Below are positions 12,594 to 24,863 of a stretch of DNA of 64,000 bases, in pieces; position 1 is the first letter of the stretch; the number at the start of each line of letters is the position of its first letter. This DNA is from Holothuria scabra (Eukaryota; Echinodermata; Holothuroidea; Aspidochirotida; Holothuriidae), in contig CM074194.1 in the NCBI GenBank assembly GCA_037179385.1, positions 4,233,001 through 4,297,000 on the forward strand, read 5' to 3'. Below the pieces are notes generated by a model. The model was not told where the DNA came from and did no database searches. It saw nothing but the letters and a program-made list of their open reading frames with translations. A program made the position numbers and the translations under genes.

Positions 12594-14430
12594 TTATTAC
12601 CACCAAAGGTGTTCCGCTTCCCAGCACTGAAGCCACGTACCGGAATCCACTTCCCCTCCCCCACCCCCCCCAAAAAAAACTTCAAATCCAACTTCTTGAC
12701 TTGCTACCTCCTACATCATACCCTATTTCCCACAGCAGTTAAAGGCTTGTCGGATAGAGTTAGTGTGTTCATCATGTTCGTCTATGGTACTACACTTTAG
12801 CAGCAATTAATGCACGCCAACATTCTGTCCCACGGGGATGAATCTGAGACTTCTAAAAAAGAGGAAATTGAGAGGCAGGTGTTGGTTGCTAACCCAGGGG
12901 CAAGCTTAAGGGTCCCTAGTGGCATTGATGTCAATATACTGTAATACAGATTTCTGATTGGATGAACTTTGAGGGTATTGTACAAATTTAATAGCCGAGA
13001 TTTACAAGACATTTATGGCACAAACTTTTAGGATATTTGGTGCAAAAAACAGGAATTAATAAAAAAAAAAAAAAAAGTAAAAGAGAAAATTCCCTCTAAA
13101 AAAGAGGAAGTATCTGATGCCTGGTCCCACAATCAATTGAAATTACTACATGTATCTATTGTGATGGTTCTGTTTTATCATTCTTGCTTAAAAGAACAGA
13201 CCTTTCGATGCAAGACCTAAGAAAAACTACCAACATGCAATGAGAGATACTTGTACACTATAGGAGTATTTTCAAACTTTACTGCACCACAGGTCTCTAC
13301 GGAACAGTCTCATAGTACCTTTTCTCTCATTATTTCCACTAACACCCATTTTTATCTTACAAACTATCTGCATCATCTCCTTTCATTGCCCAAACAAGCT
13401 TCTATAGTGACCAGGCTTTACAACTTACCATTGATACATTCAACAGACCTGTATATCTTCTTTGTAGCAAATAACAAATGAAGCACATCTTTGCCTGATT
13501 GAGCATTGTAACTTTCAGCTCAACAGAATTCCTTTCACAGAAATAATGTGACAAGATTTCAAGTGACCACTTCCCTTTTTACTAACATCAATCACAGCAG
13601 GCTAAATGGCCTTGCTTGATGAATGGACATGTTAGCATGGACATACTATAGGAAATTCCCAAAATAAATGATTCTATAGGGGAATACTAAGGATGGCTTA
13701 AAATTTCTATTGCATGGCCTATGACTACAAGTAACTGCAGTATGTACTGTGAATGGGTTCAGATAAACTACTGTTCACAGTTCTGTTGTAATACCATGGA
13801 GCTAATATTCCCACATCCCTTTGAAGCTACAAGTTACAAAACAATTCTTACACTAACATAACTGATCTATTTTCTTTGTACTTCACTGCAGGTTCAGTGT
13901 GATTAAAAGGAGTGTCATCTGCACATCTTGAAGAGTACACTGAGGATTTTTGCTTGTCATTTCTGCATTCAGTCACTCAAACTGCGAACAAATTTGCTTG
14001 TTCTGTCACATAGTTTCTTGCTTAGACAGGTAGAGGTTGCTTTCATTCCGTGCAAAATGTTGAATAAATACACACCTTTCCCATTTGCGAAATAAATGCG
14101 AAAATTGATAAAAATTCCACTTCAAAGTAACGACACACATACATACCTAGCCAGACCGTTGTACTTAAAGCACCAGCACCTATTACTTCTCACAAAGCAC
14201 TCCTAGCCACTCCTACTGAACTTTTCACCTGCATTTCATATTTGGCTGTCAAAATTTCCTCAATAGCAAATGATTGTTTCATTTGATCCATTTGTTAGGG
14301 CGGTGGAAGGCATAAATAAGGTTAGTGTAAACATATTGAATTGAATAGCCTCAGGTCATCTACAGTATCTGATCCATCCATACAGGATTATCTCATCAAC
14401 CATCAGAGTTTAATTGGATTGGAATATTAA

Positions 14431-14728
14431 AGGGCCAACCCCCTCATCCCAAACTACACTTCTTGTAGGGGGTACAAAAACTCTCCATTGGCCCAGCTTT
14501 TTAATTGACTGTTAATTCAAACAAAGCAGATTACCAAAGCTTACATTACACAGCATGAACTGTACTGAGAGTGTTTTGGTTTTACACATAGAGCTTTTCT
14601 GTACTATCACCCTGAAGCAATAAACTGAGATTGTGACTGGATAAGGATGAATTTCAGACAATTGTGGGAGGGGTTTGAGTAAGAAGGTTAGAAGAATTGG
14701 TACTGTTTGGGGTGAGAGAACTGGGCCT
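14431..14728 (+). mobile_element. TTAA-flanked MITE, copy 2 (best preserved)
   Basis: A 298-bp element flanked by TTAA at both sides. The left end AGGGCCAACCCCCTCATCCC and the right end (read inverted) AGGCCCAGTTCTCTCACCCC form terminal inverted repeats of about 25 bp. It has no coding capacity. TTAA targets are typical of piggyBac-group transposons, so a non-autonomous piggyBac-like relative is likely but not proven. Confidence 0.8.
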
Positions 14729-14974
14729 TTAAGTTCACAGCTTCTCCCATCCAGGTATCTGCTCCATGATGAGTTCCTTGCCTTGAATTTTGAAGTGTGC
14801 CAAGTACAATTGTGGATTACCACTTGTCTCAAATCAAAGTGAGGGTGTGATTATTTGCACACATGGAAGAATGGCAACTCAGATAAATCTATTATCACAG
14901 TTTAATTAAACAGCACACCTACCACACTCCTAAATTTTCTATGGAGTGTGATTTGGAGCACACCTTTATAAATT

Positions 14975-16426
14975 AACCAGAATGAAAAACTGCATTGAGG
15001 TTTCGATGATACACAAATGTTCCATTTCAAATAATCCCATCATCAGATGACCTTTGACCTCCTCTAAAAAATAGGGACCATCTTCTGACAATAACATGTC
15101 CACATACCAAATATGAAATCTATCCAAGTTTCCTATGATATACCAATACCATGCTAACAAGATTTTCAGACTTTGAACACTGGTGACCCCAGATGACCTT
15201 TGACCTCCATCAAAAACAATAGGAAGCATCTTCTGACCATAACGCATCCACATACCAAATATGAAATCCATCCAAGCTTCCTATCTTGAGATATCGTGCT
15301 AACAAGATTTTCAGCCTTTGACCCTCGGTGACCCCAGATGACCTTTGACCTCCATCAAAAACAATAGGAAGCATCTTCTGACCATAACGCATCCACATAC
15401 CAAATATGAAATCTATCCAAGTTTCCTATCTTGAGATACCGTGCTAACAAGATTTTCAGCCTTTGACCCCCGGTGACCCCAGATGACCTTTGACCTCCAT
15501 CAAAAATAATAGGGACCATCTTCTGACCATAACGCATCCACATAACAAATATGAAATCTATCCAAGTTTCCTATCTTGAGATATTGTGCTAACAAGATTT
15601 TCAGCCTTTGACCCCAGGTGACCTCAGATGACCTTTGACCTCCATCAAAAATAATAGGGACCAACTTCTGACCATAATGCATCCACATAACAAATATGAA
15701 ATCTATCCAAGTTTCCTATCTTGAGATATCGTGCTAACAAGATTTTCAGCCTTTGACCCCGGTCACCCCAGATGACCTTTGACCTACATCAAAAATAATA
15801 GGGACCATCTTCTGACCATAACACCTCCACATACCAAACATGAAATCTATCCCAAGTTTCCTTTCTTGAGATATCGTGCTAACAAGATTTTCAGCCTTTG
15901 ACCCCGGTCACCCCAGATGACCTTTGACCTCCATCAAAAATAATAGGGACCATCTTCTGACCATAACACCTCCACATACCAAACATGAAATCTATCCCAA
16001 GTTTCCTTTCTTGAGATATCCTGCTGACAATATTTTCAGCCTTTGACCCCTGGTGACCCCAGATAATCTTTGACCTCCATCAAAAATAATAGGGACCATC
16101 TTCTGACCATAACGCATCCACATACCACATATGACATTTATCCAAGTTTCCTACCTTGAGATATTGTGCTAACAAAGTTTTCAGAAATTGACCCCTGGTG
16201 ACCCCAGCTGACCTCTGACCTCCACCAAAAACAATAGGGTTCTTCCTCTTAATATGGCGCATCTATGTACCAAGTTGGAAAACTGTCAGACATTCCTATC
16301 TTGAGATATCGTGCTATCAAGCAAAAGCAAAGGGTTACAAACACACACACACACACACACACCTACACACACACATACAAATGCCATCATGATTGCAAAG
16401 GTTTCTCTTATCATCGAAACCAAAAA
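14975..16426. mobile_element. Bounded mobile element with internal 145-bp minisatellite, copy 1
   Basis: Left part AACCAGAATG...tgcattga GGTTTCGATGATA (13-mer at 14999-15011), then about eight units of a 145-bp repeat (DR1 sites at 15048, 15194, 15339, 15484, 15629, 15773 and 15918). Next come a distinct right unit (tcttcctcttaatatggcgc), a CA-rich microsatellite at 16338-16378 and the inverted 13-mer TATCATCGAAACC at 16409-16421. The right end also forms the hairpin GGTTTC-10-GAAACC. The copy at 38572-40656 has the same parts in the same order, which shows that these are the bounds of a mobile unit. Non-autonomous Helitron-type elements in invertebrates often have this array-plus-microsatellite layout, but the inverted 13-mer is unlike them; the class stays open. 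Confidence 0.8.
16338..16378 (+). repeat. CA-rich microsatellite
   Basis: Run of acacac with one ct interruption, part of the right end of the minisatellite element; the second element copy has a similar run at 40554-40612. Confidence 0.9.
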
Positions 16427-16556
16427 CTCAAGGTCTGTGTTAACACATTCCTTCCCAGTCAGGAGCAGACTTGAATGGATTTCAGGGGTAACCCTGCACA
16501 TATACACATCTACAGTACCCCAGGAGCAATGCATTTATTGCATACCAAACACCTAC

Positions 16557-16634
16557 CTCTGGAGCAATGTATTTATTGTAAATGTCATGAGCAAGTTGAT
16601 GCATATCTTCTTCAAGAGAAACTTCATACTGATT
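16557..16634 (-). CDS. GRK exon: RGS-homology domain, second part
   Basis: A short exon of exactly 26 codons (78 bp, phase 0 at both ends) flanked by acceptor tgaatcttttcag and donor gtaggt. The peptide NQYEVSLEEDMHQLAHDIYN then KYIAPE follows FLDEV of the preceding exon and matches the family segment AEYE(V)...(K/Y)...I...KY(L/I)xP. Its boundaries equal those expected of the vertebrate paralogues, where a short exon also covers this helix. Because it is symmetric (phase 0-0), skipping it would keep the frame but remove a helix of the domain; whether that happens is unknown. The next exon is 4.5 kb downstream, past the 145-bp minisatellite element. Confidence 0.94.
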
Positions 16635-18454
16635 CTGAAAAGATTCAAAAAGTTAATGTGACAATATAGGCCAGTATTAGAAGTAAATGAAGACCAAAGG
16701 TGGCCCTCTGCCAGAGGGAAACATCCTCCACAATGCTTTAAGTTTATGAAGGGTACTGCTGTTAGAGGGTAATTACAAGTGTATGATCTGTTCAAATACT
16801 GTAGTAACTACTGTACTTGAGGCTGCTAAGCTGCTAGCATGGCCACATAATAATATGCTATCAGAGACTAGTGATGGGCAGGTTGCCCCAAGGGGTGGGA
16901 GAACAAACTCACCATGAGCTTTTTCTTTGATTTTTACATTTTAACAATTTTGCAAAATATGATTTCAAGAGAATTATTTTCAAATTAATGTCTAAAATGT
17001 ATCTCAGAAAACTAGAAGTTGGCAAAAATAGGGGAGGGGGGGGGGGAAAGATGATCCTTAAATTCATTACTGTACAAGGACAAATCCACCCTTCTATGTG
17101 GTAACTCTGTAGATTCGATAAAGTATGTAGATTTGATCTGTAGGGTTCATCTTGTTTGGCTGCCTGTACCCGACTTAAAGTTGTTGTTCATGAATTATGA
17201 TTATGATTATAATTCTCTCCCACAATTGTTATTGCTTAGCATAATAATATGCTCTTTAAGGCCTTTCAGGATTATTACTATCATGCAAAACATACTGAGC
17301 TTCTTTGAAAGCTTACTGTAGCAATTTAAAATAATTTCCATCAACATTCTGTGAAGTAAGTGCAATATGCAACAGGCTCACTTTACAGATTTTTGACATT
17401 CATGAAAATCATGGTCTAAAATTGTAATGCAATTACTGAACAGGCATGCTCTTAAAAAGTGGTCTCCATCAATTTACCACTAACCATAAATGGCTTGAAT
17501 ACTTCAAATGATAACTATTGAAGTATAACAGGCAGTAAGCAAAAACAACCATCCTTTCACTGCGATGTTTTCTAAAGATACAAAGAAACTGGCTGTGCGT
17601 TGTCCTGGCTATTTTGAGACTTCATCATACACTAATGGAAAAATAATGGAACAATACAGAAGCACTTAACACTACTTCACAAATTACCCTAGGAAATATG
17701 ACTCCATGACCAATTAAAGATTCAAGCCTTCACTCCAATTTTTCATTGCATCAAAACACCTTTGATACCGTACCTGAGCTTTAAGCCATCTACCATACAT
17801 TATACTGTAAGCATTAAGCTACACTAGCAAACTTTGAAGGCCGCCTCTGCAGTAAACTTGTTATAACTACAGTATACATGTCTTTGGTACATTGTATCTT
17901 TTTGACTGCAACAAGTTTTAAATGTGAGATCCTAATGGCCGATCAGCTGCAGTGATCCACTGATTTTGATATTAATGAGAAAAAACGCTCTGTAGCTTGT
18001 AGAATGAGGGGGGGGCACAAGCATACTGTACAAAGTATATAATGCAGGACAGGAAATCAAACTCCATGTACATGTAAGTTTTTTTAATGTAAGTAGTAAT
18101 AAATGGTACAGTATCTTGCGATCATAAAAAAATGTCCATGGATACTTTATGACCACTGACTGGTTCTCAATTTCACTTTGGTGTTCTGTAAACAAAGGGG
18201 AGCATGCAGACCTAAATCTTCTCACCTCAAATATTTCCATTTCTCCTTACCTACCACTCCCCTGAAAAATGCTGCACCCAGAAAAGCCGCTGGACACAAT
18301 TAATAAATGGAGAAAACATACACCAATTAGTACCGTCAAGAAGACTTGTGTTCAAGAATCCCTAAACTCCCTGGACTAGGAGTCTATGAGGGGTGATGCA
18401 TTCATGCCTTCTATCACTCTTCATACCATTCACAGCTAGCCTATACTTCATTAA

Positions 18455-18710
18455 CCCTTTACCGTTGTGCTCTGATCAGGGCATATTTGCGGGTCTCGGG
18501 AGTGGGCAGAAAAGCGGACGTAGCCCGCCCCGCATCGGCTTCCGTAGGCCATTGACCCCGTGACCTTAAACTATTGTCTCTCTCGTTGTTGTGGCCGAAT
18601 TTTCGGGTAGCTACTCGCAGTTTTGAGCTCCGCGTGAAACAGTAAAGATGGGTGACAGCCGAGCTCTCCGCATGGGTCCAAAAGGACCTAAACAATGGTA
18701 CAGTAAAGGG
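18455..18710. mobile_element. piggyBac-like MITE
   Basis: CpG-rich 256-bp insert in AT-rich DNA. Left TTAA (18451-18454) is followed by CCCTTTACCGT; the right end ACAGTAAAGGG is followed by CTAA, a one-base variant of TTAA. TTAA targets with CCC-starting inverted ends are the hallmark of piggyBac transposons. No transposase is encoded. Confidence 0.75.
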
Positions 18711-18734
18711 CTAATATTGTACATGATAAATCAA

Positions 18735-18985
18735 ATCAAATAGTAATCTTCTCGCACGGCTCCAAAAAAATGTTTATATCCCAGGAAGGGAGTAGAATTA
18801 TTTCCCTGGAAGTCAGTGAACTTTCCCACAGTTCTCCCTGTATTTTCATGTGCTGAAATCCCCAATAAATGGTATACATAGGGCGATAAGAGGTAGGTGA
18901 GGAGTGAAATAGACAGGGAAATCCCCCCCTCCCCCACCCCCATGGCCAAATTTCCCAGGAAGGAGTCTCCCAGCTTCCCAACTTT
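18735..18985 (-). repeat. Dispersed repeat, inverted relative to 57.9 kb
   Basis: Read on the minus strand, aaaaagttgggaagctggga, ctccttcctggg, catgaaaatacagggagaac and tactcccttcct match 57867-58037 in order. This copy has an additional internal stretch of about 70 bases. Family unknown. Confidence 0.7.
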
Positions 18986-19063
18986 TTCTACACATGATCC
19001 ACTAGCAATGAAACATGGGTGTGTTTAGAGACAGGTTGAGAGCAATGAGGTATAGTGCCACTA

Positions 19064-19390
19064 AAGACACTGAGATCTAAACACAAATTAGGCAAAATGG
19101 AAATGGAGACTAGATGGTACCCTCTGCTGGTAGAGTAACCATGTTGCTCTTCAATTTGCCAGACTGAAGAAAGGCAGATCAAAACACAAGCAAGGCAAAA
19201 CAGACATTGAGGCTAGAGGGTGTAGGATACCATCTGCTGCTTGAGTATTGGTGTTGCTCTTTAATTTGCCAGGATGAAAAAGACATCTAAACATAAGCTA
19301 GGCAAAATGAAAATGGAGGTTAAAGGGTGTAGGGTGTCCTCTGCTGCAGGGTAACTACGGTGGTATTTGAATTTCCAGATGGTAAAGTGT
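19064..19390 (+). repeat. Degenerate 107-bp minisatellite, three units
   Basis: Units start near 19064, 19171 and 19279. Each has (a/g)gatctaaacacaa-like, aggcaaaatg, atggag, ctctgctg and gttgctctt-aatttgccag elements in order. Substitutions are frequent, so it is old. It lies just downstream of the first RGS-homology exon in transcript direction. Confidence 0.7.
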
Positions 19391-19470
19391 GGAGGCTAAT
19401 AGTACTATACGAGTATACAGGTTGATAGGAGGTAAGTGAAAGGTGAAACAGGCTTGCATTTGATACTCAC

Positions 19471-19583
19471 AACTTCATCTAGGAATTTGATGGCTTTTTG
19501 GTAGGCTGGTTTGGTTGCACAAAACATACGGAATAGTTCCACACCCACTGGTTCTTGCTCACAAATAAGTTCATATGATTTAT
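19471..19583 (-). CDS. GRK exon: start of RGS-homology domain
   Basis: This 113-bp exon is entered through acceptor attgcag and left through donor gtgagt. Two bases (AT) complete a codon with the upstream exon, followed by 37 codons: KSYELICEQEPVGVELFRMF then CATKPAYQKAIKFLDEV. The pattern Y-x3-C-x-x-(Q/E)-P-(I/V)-G-x3-LFR-x-FC-x-(T)-(K/R)-P-x(8)-FLD-x-V is the first helical part of the RGS-homology domain of GRK4/5/6 proteins, which packs against the kinase domain. It ends in phase 0, so the next exon starts with a whole codon. A degenerate 107-bp triplicate repeat lies about 80 bases downstream of the donor in transcript direction. No frameshift or stop is seen. Confidence 0.95.
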
Positions 19584-21558
19584 CTGCAATGACACAAAAG
19601 TGAAAGCCAAGTTAAACACAAATAATTTGATGACCCTTTTGGCGTTACTCATTTGCCAAAAGGACCATGTACAGTAAATACAGATATCAGTTGGTTATTA
19701 TGCCAACTCTACATACTTCAGTGAATTAATGAGATAATATTGTTCCTTATATCACCCACATTTCCCTGTTGTAAGTAAACAAATGTGGTGATTTGCCCCT
19801 ACTGTACATTCATGACACACACAAAATGCAATCTTTCCTTACTGATGTATCAATGGCACTTGCAGGTGGTACTGTAATTATTTCGACTAGGATGGGATAC
19901 CTGATGGACACTGCATCAAAAGGGTCACAGGTATTTTACTGTGTGAAGTATTTCGACTTCAAAAGTATTTGCCTCCCGATACATTGCAAAAATGAATAAA
20001 AGAGAGAATTTAGACCAGGAAATACATCTCTAGGATGCAGTATTCCTGAAACAAAGTATCCTGAGGCTGAAAGGATCAAGTTATTATCAAAATATATACC
20101 TGAACAGACAGCAAAGTATCTGCCCAGATGGTAAATTACCTGAGCTGACGTCCCAATACCCCTAATACCTGACCCTTATTGCGTCCATGATAAGTGTCAT
20201 ATATTGTTAACCAAGGAGGAGGCAATGCTGCTCTCTGCCAAATCTTGCCATGCCTATCTTTAGCTCTATACCTAAAGGTATTTGGTGCACTCCTGAATCA
20301 TAAATTACTGCAATTGCAAGCAAGGTTAACAGACAAGAAACAGTAGGGACAAACAGAAGTGTTCAATCTCCCTCTCTCCAGTAGACAGAACTATAAATTA
20401 TCCCTTGCGGCTTATTCCTGCCAGCTCATGCAGGACTGCATCAATGGCAGCGAGCTCGCAAAAGAGGATTGCTGAACACAATACACTGTACTTGACTTCA
20501 GTATAGTGCCAGACAATTTCATAGTATGGCAGGCATGGTTTTGTTTATGTGGTCCAAACAACTAAGTGCAACAGCCAGCAAACATTTCATTGTAAAAGGC
20601 TGAAAGAACATAAATTGTCATTTCCATCTTGTAAGACACTACATGATGAATACAAATAAGTTTACAAACACTTGGTGTAAACCCTGAGTGAAATCAGTGA
20701 TGAAAAGTCTGCAGAGGCTTTCAAAGATCTCACCCACAGTATTACCAACAAGCAGCTGTACATCAGAAGGGGGGTACAGTACAGTAGGTGCACATCTAAT
20801 ATTGCCAAAATGGCAGGGTGCATAAAGTACCAAAACAATTACTAACATGAACTTGCAAAATAATATGTCAAACTTCTCATTGCAGGTTTTCCTCAAGAGT
20901 ATAGAAAATGCCTGCAGTTGTTTGCCACTTTTTAACTTTGTTGTATTCTTCCATTTAACATCTGCAATTTTCAAGCAGCACCCACAATGTATACCCCTCA
21001 CTTCACTGGAAAAAGCAGTCAGATTTATGTACACTATATGTAAAATCAATTGAGGACATGTGTGTGGCGTGCACACAGGCAAAAATCCCATCACATTAGG
21101 ATAGAGAGCTAAAAATCTAAAGGGTCTGACAAAAATAATATATTAACAAAACAAAATAAAAAAATCATCCTCAATGTACTCACAATTGAGGAATGAGCCT
21201 GGAGTGAGATGAGTTCAAAAATCAAGTAGGCCTAAAACCTCGGGAAGGGAAGCTACAGTATGCAAAAAGCGCAGACACCGACCAGTGCAGTAAGATTTCA
21301 GGTCAGACTAGAGGGAGTGGTAACTGCAGTAAAAGTAAAACCACTATGGAAAGCATGCATGCAAATTACAAATTTTTACTGATGTCATACCCAGTACTGT
21401 ACTACCAAGGCACAGTAAGAATCCGTTTTGGCCATCGAAGTGACCTGGAGCTCTGCATCTAAGCTTGTCGCAAAAATGCACATGATACAGTGTTATGATT
21501 CATAAGTGTACTGTACACAAGTCTGACAGCCAATGCCAACTTGGATATGTACTTTGCA

Positions 21559-21705
21559 GTTAGTTAGATGGAGTTTTACAGCCCAGTTTCCAACCTATTG
21601 GTTAAAGTCAAGCCGACCCTGGCCGTTTTTCCAGTTGTGGCTCATTGGCTTGCACGTTTTCCCTACTCCATTGCTTACACAAAGCATCATGAACAAGGGC
21701 AGTAC
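21559..21705 (-). mobile_element. tRNA-derived SINE, 5'-truncated
   Basis: Same family as 43825: TTAG tail at left, then gagttttacagcccagtttc, gtttttccagttgtggctca and ctactccattgcttacac. Similarity ends near gggcagta, so the tRNA-like head is missing. Confidence 0.75.
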
Positions 21706-23087
21706 ATGTGTACTGCACGAAAGTTGAGTTTCTGTGCCTGGTTGAAAGTGCCATTGAGTTCCAGTGCTATGAACATGTTGGTCTTCATCATCCTTCCCAT
21801 GCACTAACAAGGCTAGTGGCAAACCAATGCTATTAAAGCAAATGCTGGGTCTATAATGGGAGCAGCCAATCACAACAGAGCTAACTAATCATTCCCATAA
21901 GGCAGCTAGAAATGGCAAAACACAGTTAAAACCACGCAAGAACCAATGTTAGGCTATCAAGCCTTACCACCCAAAAGGCTCAACTAGCATTTTTAAAGGG
22001 GAGTAAAAACTAAACAGAACACCCAACCTAATGAAACAAAAAAACAGAAAGGTACTACGTACACTCACCACCAAACTTCCATAAGACACTAAGAGAGTAG
22101 TTTCCAATGTCTATCAAGTATAAACAAGAGAGCTTTTCACCCAAAAATTACTGGGAAAAAAAGGCATGTTAAACAGAGCTAGGCAATCTTTGGATGTCGG
22201 ACCATTCCGCTGGTGATGAAACAAGGGTGAGATACAGTAGCATAGCTTCCAGCAGAAGGTGGTATAGCCCTAGGTTTCATTGCCACTGATCATTCCGCAA
22301 AAGATTGATTGTTCCATAGTAAGATGTACTAGGAGCACAATAAGTTGTAGCTATTTTGAATGATATTCCAAATAATAATTAGGGCCAAAGTGGTAGGAGG
22401 GGAACTATTGTTCTCTATCTAGACAACATGGACATTGTTGGAGGCCCTGATGTTAAAAGCCCAAGAAAATCTGTGTTTCCTCAATTCATGCTAGATTATA
22501 TTTTGGAAGAAAAACTTCCATCCTTCTGTTTAGAACATACCAATTTTTCTTCAGGACATTAATTCTATGATAAAACAAAATTTGAGCCCATTTTGGGGAT
22601 ATGTCCTACATACTGTAACAGTACTTACTTATTCTCAATCTTCCAGCAACCCAAGAAAGAATTGTTTTCAGACAAGGTCACAGTTTGGACAACCTTGTCG
22701 TTTGAATTAATTGACCTGTAAGGGTCTATTACAGATGGGTGAATTTGTACAGCTGGGTAACCCTTTCATTTTAAACAACTTCAAGAGCAGCTCGTACATA
22801 TAAAAAAGTTGCTGAATATATTGCTGCTTATAGTAACAATTACACCAGGGTCCTACAATGCACACACTTTGTATTATGCAGTGTCACCTTGTTGATTTTA
22901 AGCATGGAAGTACTACCTAATACTTCCATGTTTTAAGAGACCAAAAGAATCCCAGCAGAAAATTAGATTCAGTTTCATCTTTCAATTCAGTATCTGATGA
23001 AATGCACCCTAAAATGTGTTAAGCAAGCTGCATGGTTATTGAATTGAACTGCAGTACTTTTCAAGTTTCCTTGTATGCTTAATTTAA

Positions 23088-23377
23088 AGGACCATTCCTC
23101 TCACCCGAACTATAATTCCTGTACGGGAGTACCAAAATTCTCAATTGGCTCAGCTCTCTGATTGACAGCTCATTCAAACAATGCAGGTTACCAAAGGTTA
23201 CATTATACAGCATGAACTGTACTGAGAGTGTTTTGATTATGTTGAGCCTTAAAATACTCACCCAGAAGCAATAAACTGAGACTATGTCTGGATGAGGAGG
23301 AATTTCAGACAATTATGGGAGGGGCTTAAGCAAGAAGTAGGAGAATTGGTACTGTTTGGGATGTGAGAATTGGGCCT
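23088..23377 (+). mobile_element. TTAA-flanked MITE, copy 3
   Basis: A 290-bp copy between TTAA at 23084-23087 and at 23378-23381. Ends AGGACCATTCCTCTCACCC and, inverted, AGGCCCAATTCTCACATCCC. Internal landmarks are shared with copies at 10.6 and 14.4 kb. Confidence 0.8.
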
Positions 23378-24863
23378 TTAAGGGCAAAAAGCTGCAGTCA
23401 CTCCAAATTTAATTTGAAGCAACAGCTTAGAGTACTTATCTCACAATTTGCTTCTTATTTCTCTTGCAAGTGGTATCTTTAATAATACTTCAGAACACAT
23501 TCAACATAAACCAAGAAAATATTTGAAACCATTTTTAAAATTGAGGACAAAAAATTGATTGCGATTCTCAAGACCCACTTAAATGAGAGGACAGTCTAAA
23601 ACACTAACACCAAAACAGGTGACTGCAGTTCCCCACTACAAATATTTCTGGCAGCACGCAGGCTTTTACATTCTGTAACATGTACAGTAGGGAAGGGTGG
23701 GGGGGAAGCAAACTCTGAGACCTAGAGTACTGAAGTGCTACCACATGTTATCTGGAGTCAATGTTCTGATCACAACATCTAGGAGATTCAATACATCTGC
23801 ATACTCTTGATAGATATTTCATGATCTTTTTTTTTTCTTTTTCATGAGAGAACTTGACTTTGAGAACAAGGTTGAGGCATGGTACGCAGCTTCACATTAC
23901 AGTATTTAAAAAACAAAGCACCAAATTGATCAACTCAAGATCTATATTTCTAACCACTTGAATATTTTCCAATGTGTACAATGCCTGATACATTTTTGCA
24001 ATCTCATGCTAAAAGAAATCAAACATCCCAAATGGGAATATTTGAATACATGGAAAACCATCTGCTTCAAAAACATACTCTCCTCTCAATGGTAAACTAC
24101 AGGTATATTCACGTCTTCCCCATTGCATATTGTATTAAATGATGCATATGTCTTATTGCCACTAATTCCCCCATCAGCAAAGGAGGCAGTTCTAACAACA
24201 TCACTGTCTCTCTATCCTCTTCTGAGGGAAATATCAAATTCACCAAAACAGATCTGGTTGTGAGCTTTCATTCCGACAGGCTCTGCTCAAAATGTCAGAG
24301 GTTACTGTTGGAGAGCCATTCAACTTTCTGTGTGTACGACACAGAGAAAAACCTGGGAGCAATGCGTAATGGCCATCTCAGTCAGATCCCGCACAAACAG
24401 TCGAAATGAGTGTATGCTGTATGAGAAAATTGCAGTGCAATAACATACTTGGCTGCTCATCCAGGAATAACGATGAAGACGGCAGGGTCTGCAAGTGGAT
24501 TCTTTATTCCAGGGCCAATCAGCATACTATCCATAATGATGCAAAGGACGTACTGAATATATTTTCTTCATGGTCAATGTGAAAGGGTTGCAAAAACAGT
24601 TACTAGTAGGTCACACTCTGAATAGAATAGGTGAACTAGAGAATCACTGGAGTGCAAAGGATGTGTCATGGAGTATTATAGTAACAGTCAAAATTAATGT
24701 GCCTGGCATTTGTATTAATTTGATTTTTCTGGACAGTACAAGACTGATGAGAACAATGAATTTCCCTGAACTTATCAAAAAAGTAATGAATGCATTTTAA
24801 CTTGAGACTCCGCACTACTGTACCATATGGCACTGATGAAAAACATCTATAACTACTGTACTT

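Larger units (their letters stand above)
12097..16556 (-). other. GRK intron (4.5 kb)
   Basis: Intron with a CAGG-ended MITE (12213-12527), a long hairpin (12548-12593), an A-run at about 13061, a TTAA MITE (14431-14728) and the first 145-bp minisatellite element (14975-16426). In 12700-14420 I see nothing recognisable. Confidence 0.8.
16635..19470 (-). other. GRK intron (2.8 kb)
   Basis: Intron with a G-run near 17036, a piggyBac-like MITE (18455-18710), a dispersed repeat (18735-18985) and a degenerate 107-bp triplication (19064-19390). In 16700-18440 nothing else is seen. Confidence 0.8.

Noticed and set aside
15210..15688. Ladder of nearly identical 62-codon frames (MWMRYGQK...)
   Set aside because: They are translations of the noncoding 145-bp minisatellite, overlapping from unit to unit; 145 is not a multiple of three.
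16286..16661. Thr/His-rich and Val/Cys-rich frames over the CA run
   Set aside because: Products of translating a microsatellite.
20639..21094. 151-codon open frame on minus
   Set aside because: Longest non-transposon frame, with some hydrophobic stretches, but no recognisable family and no support from neighbouring features; judged chance.
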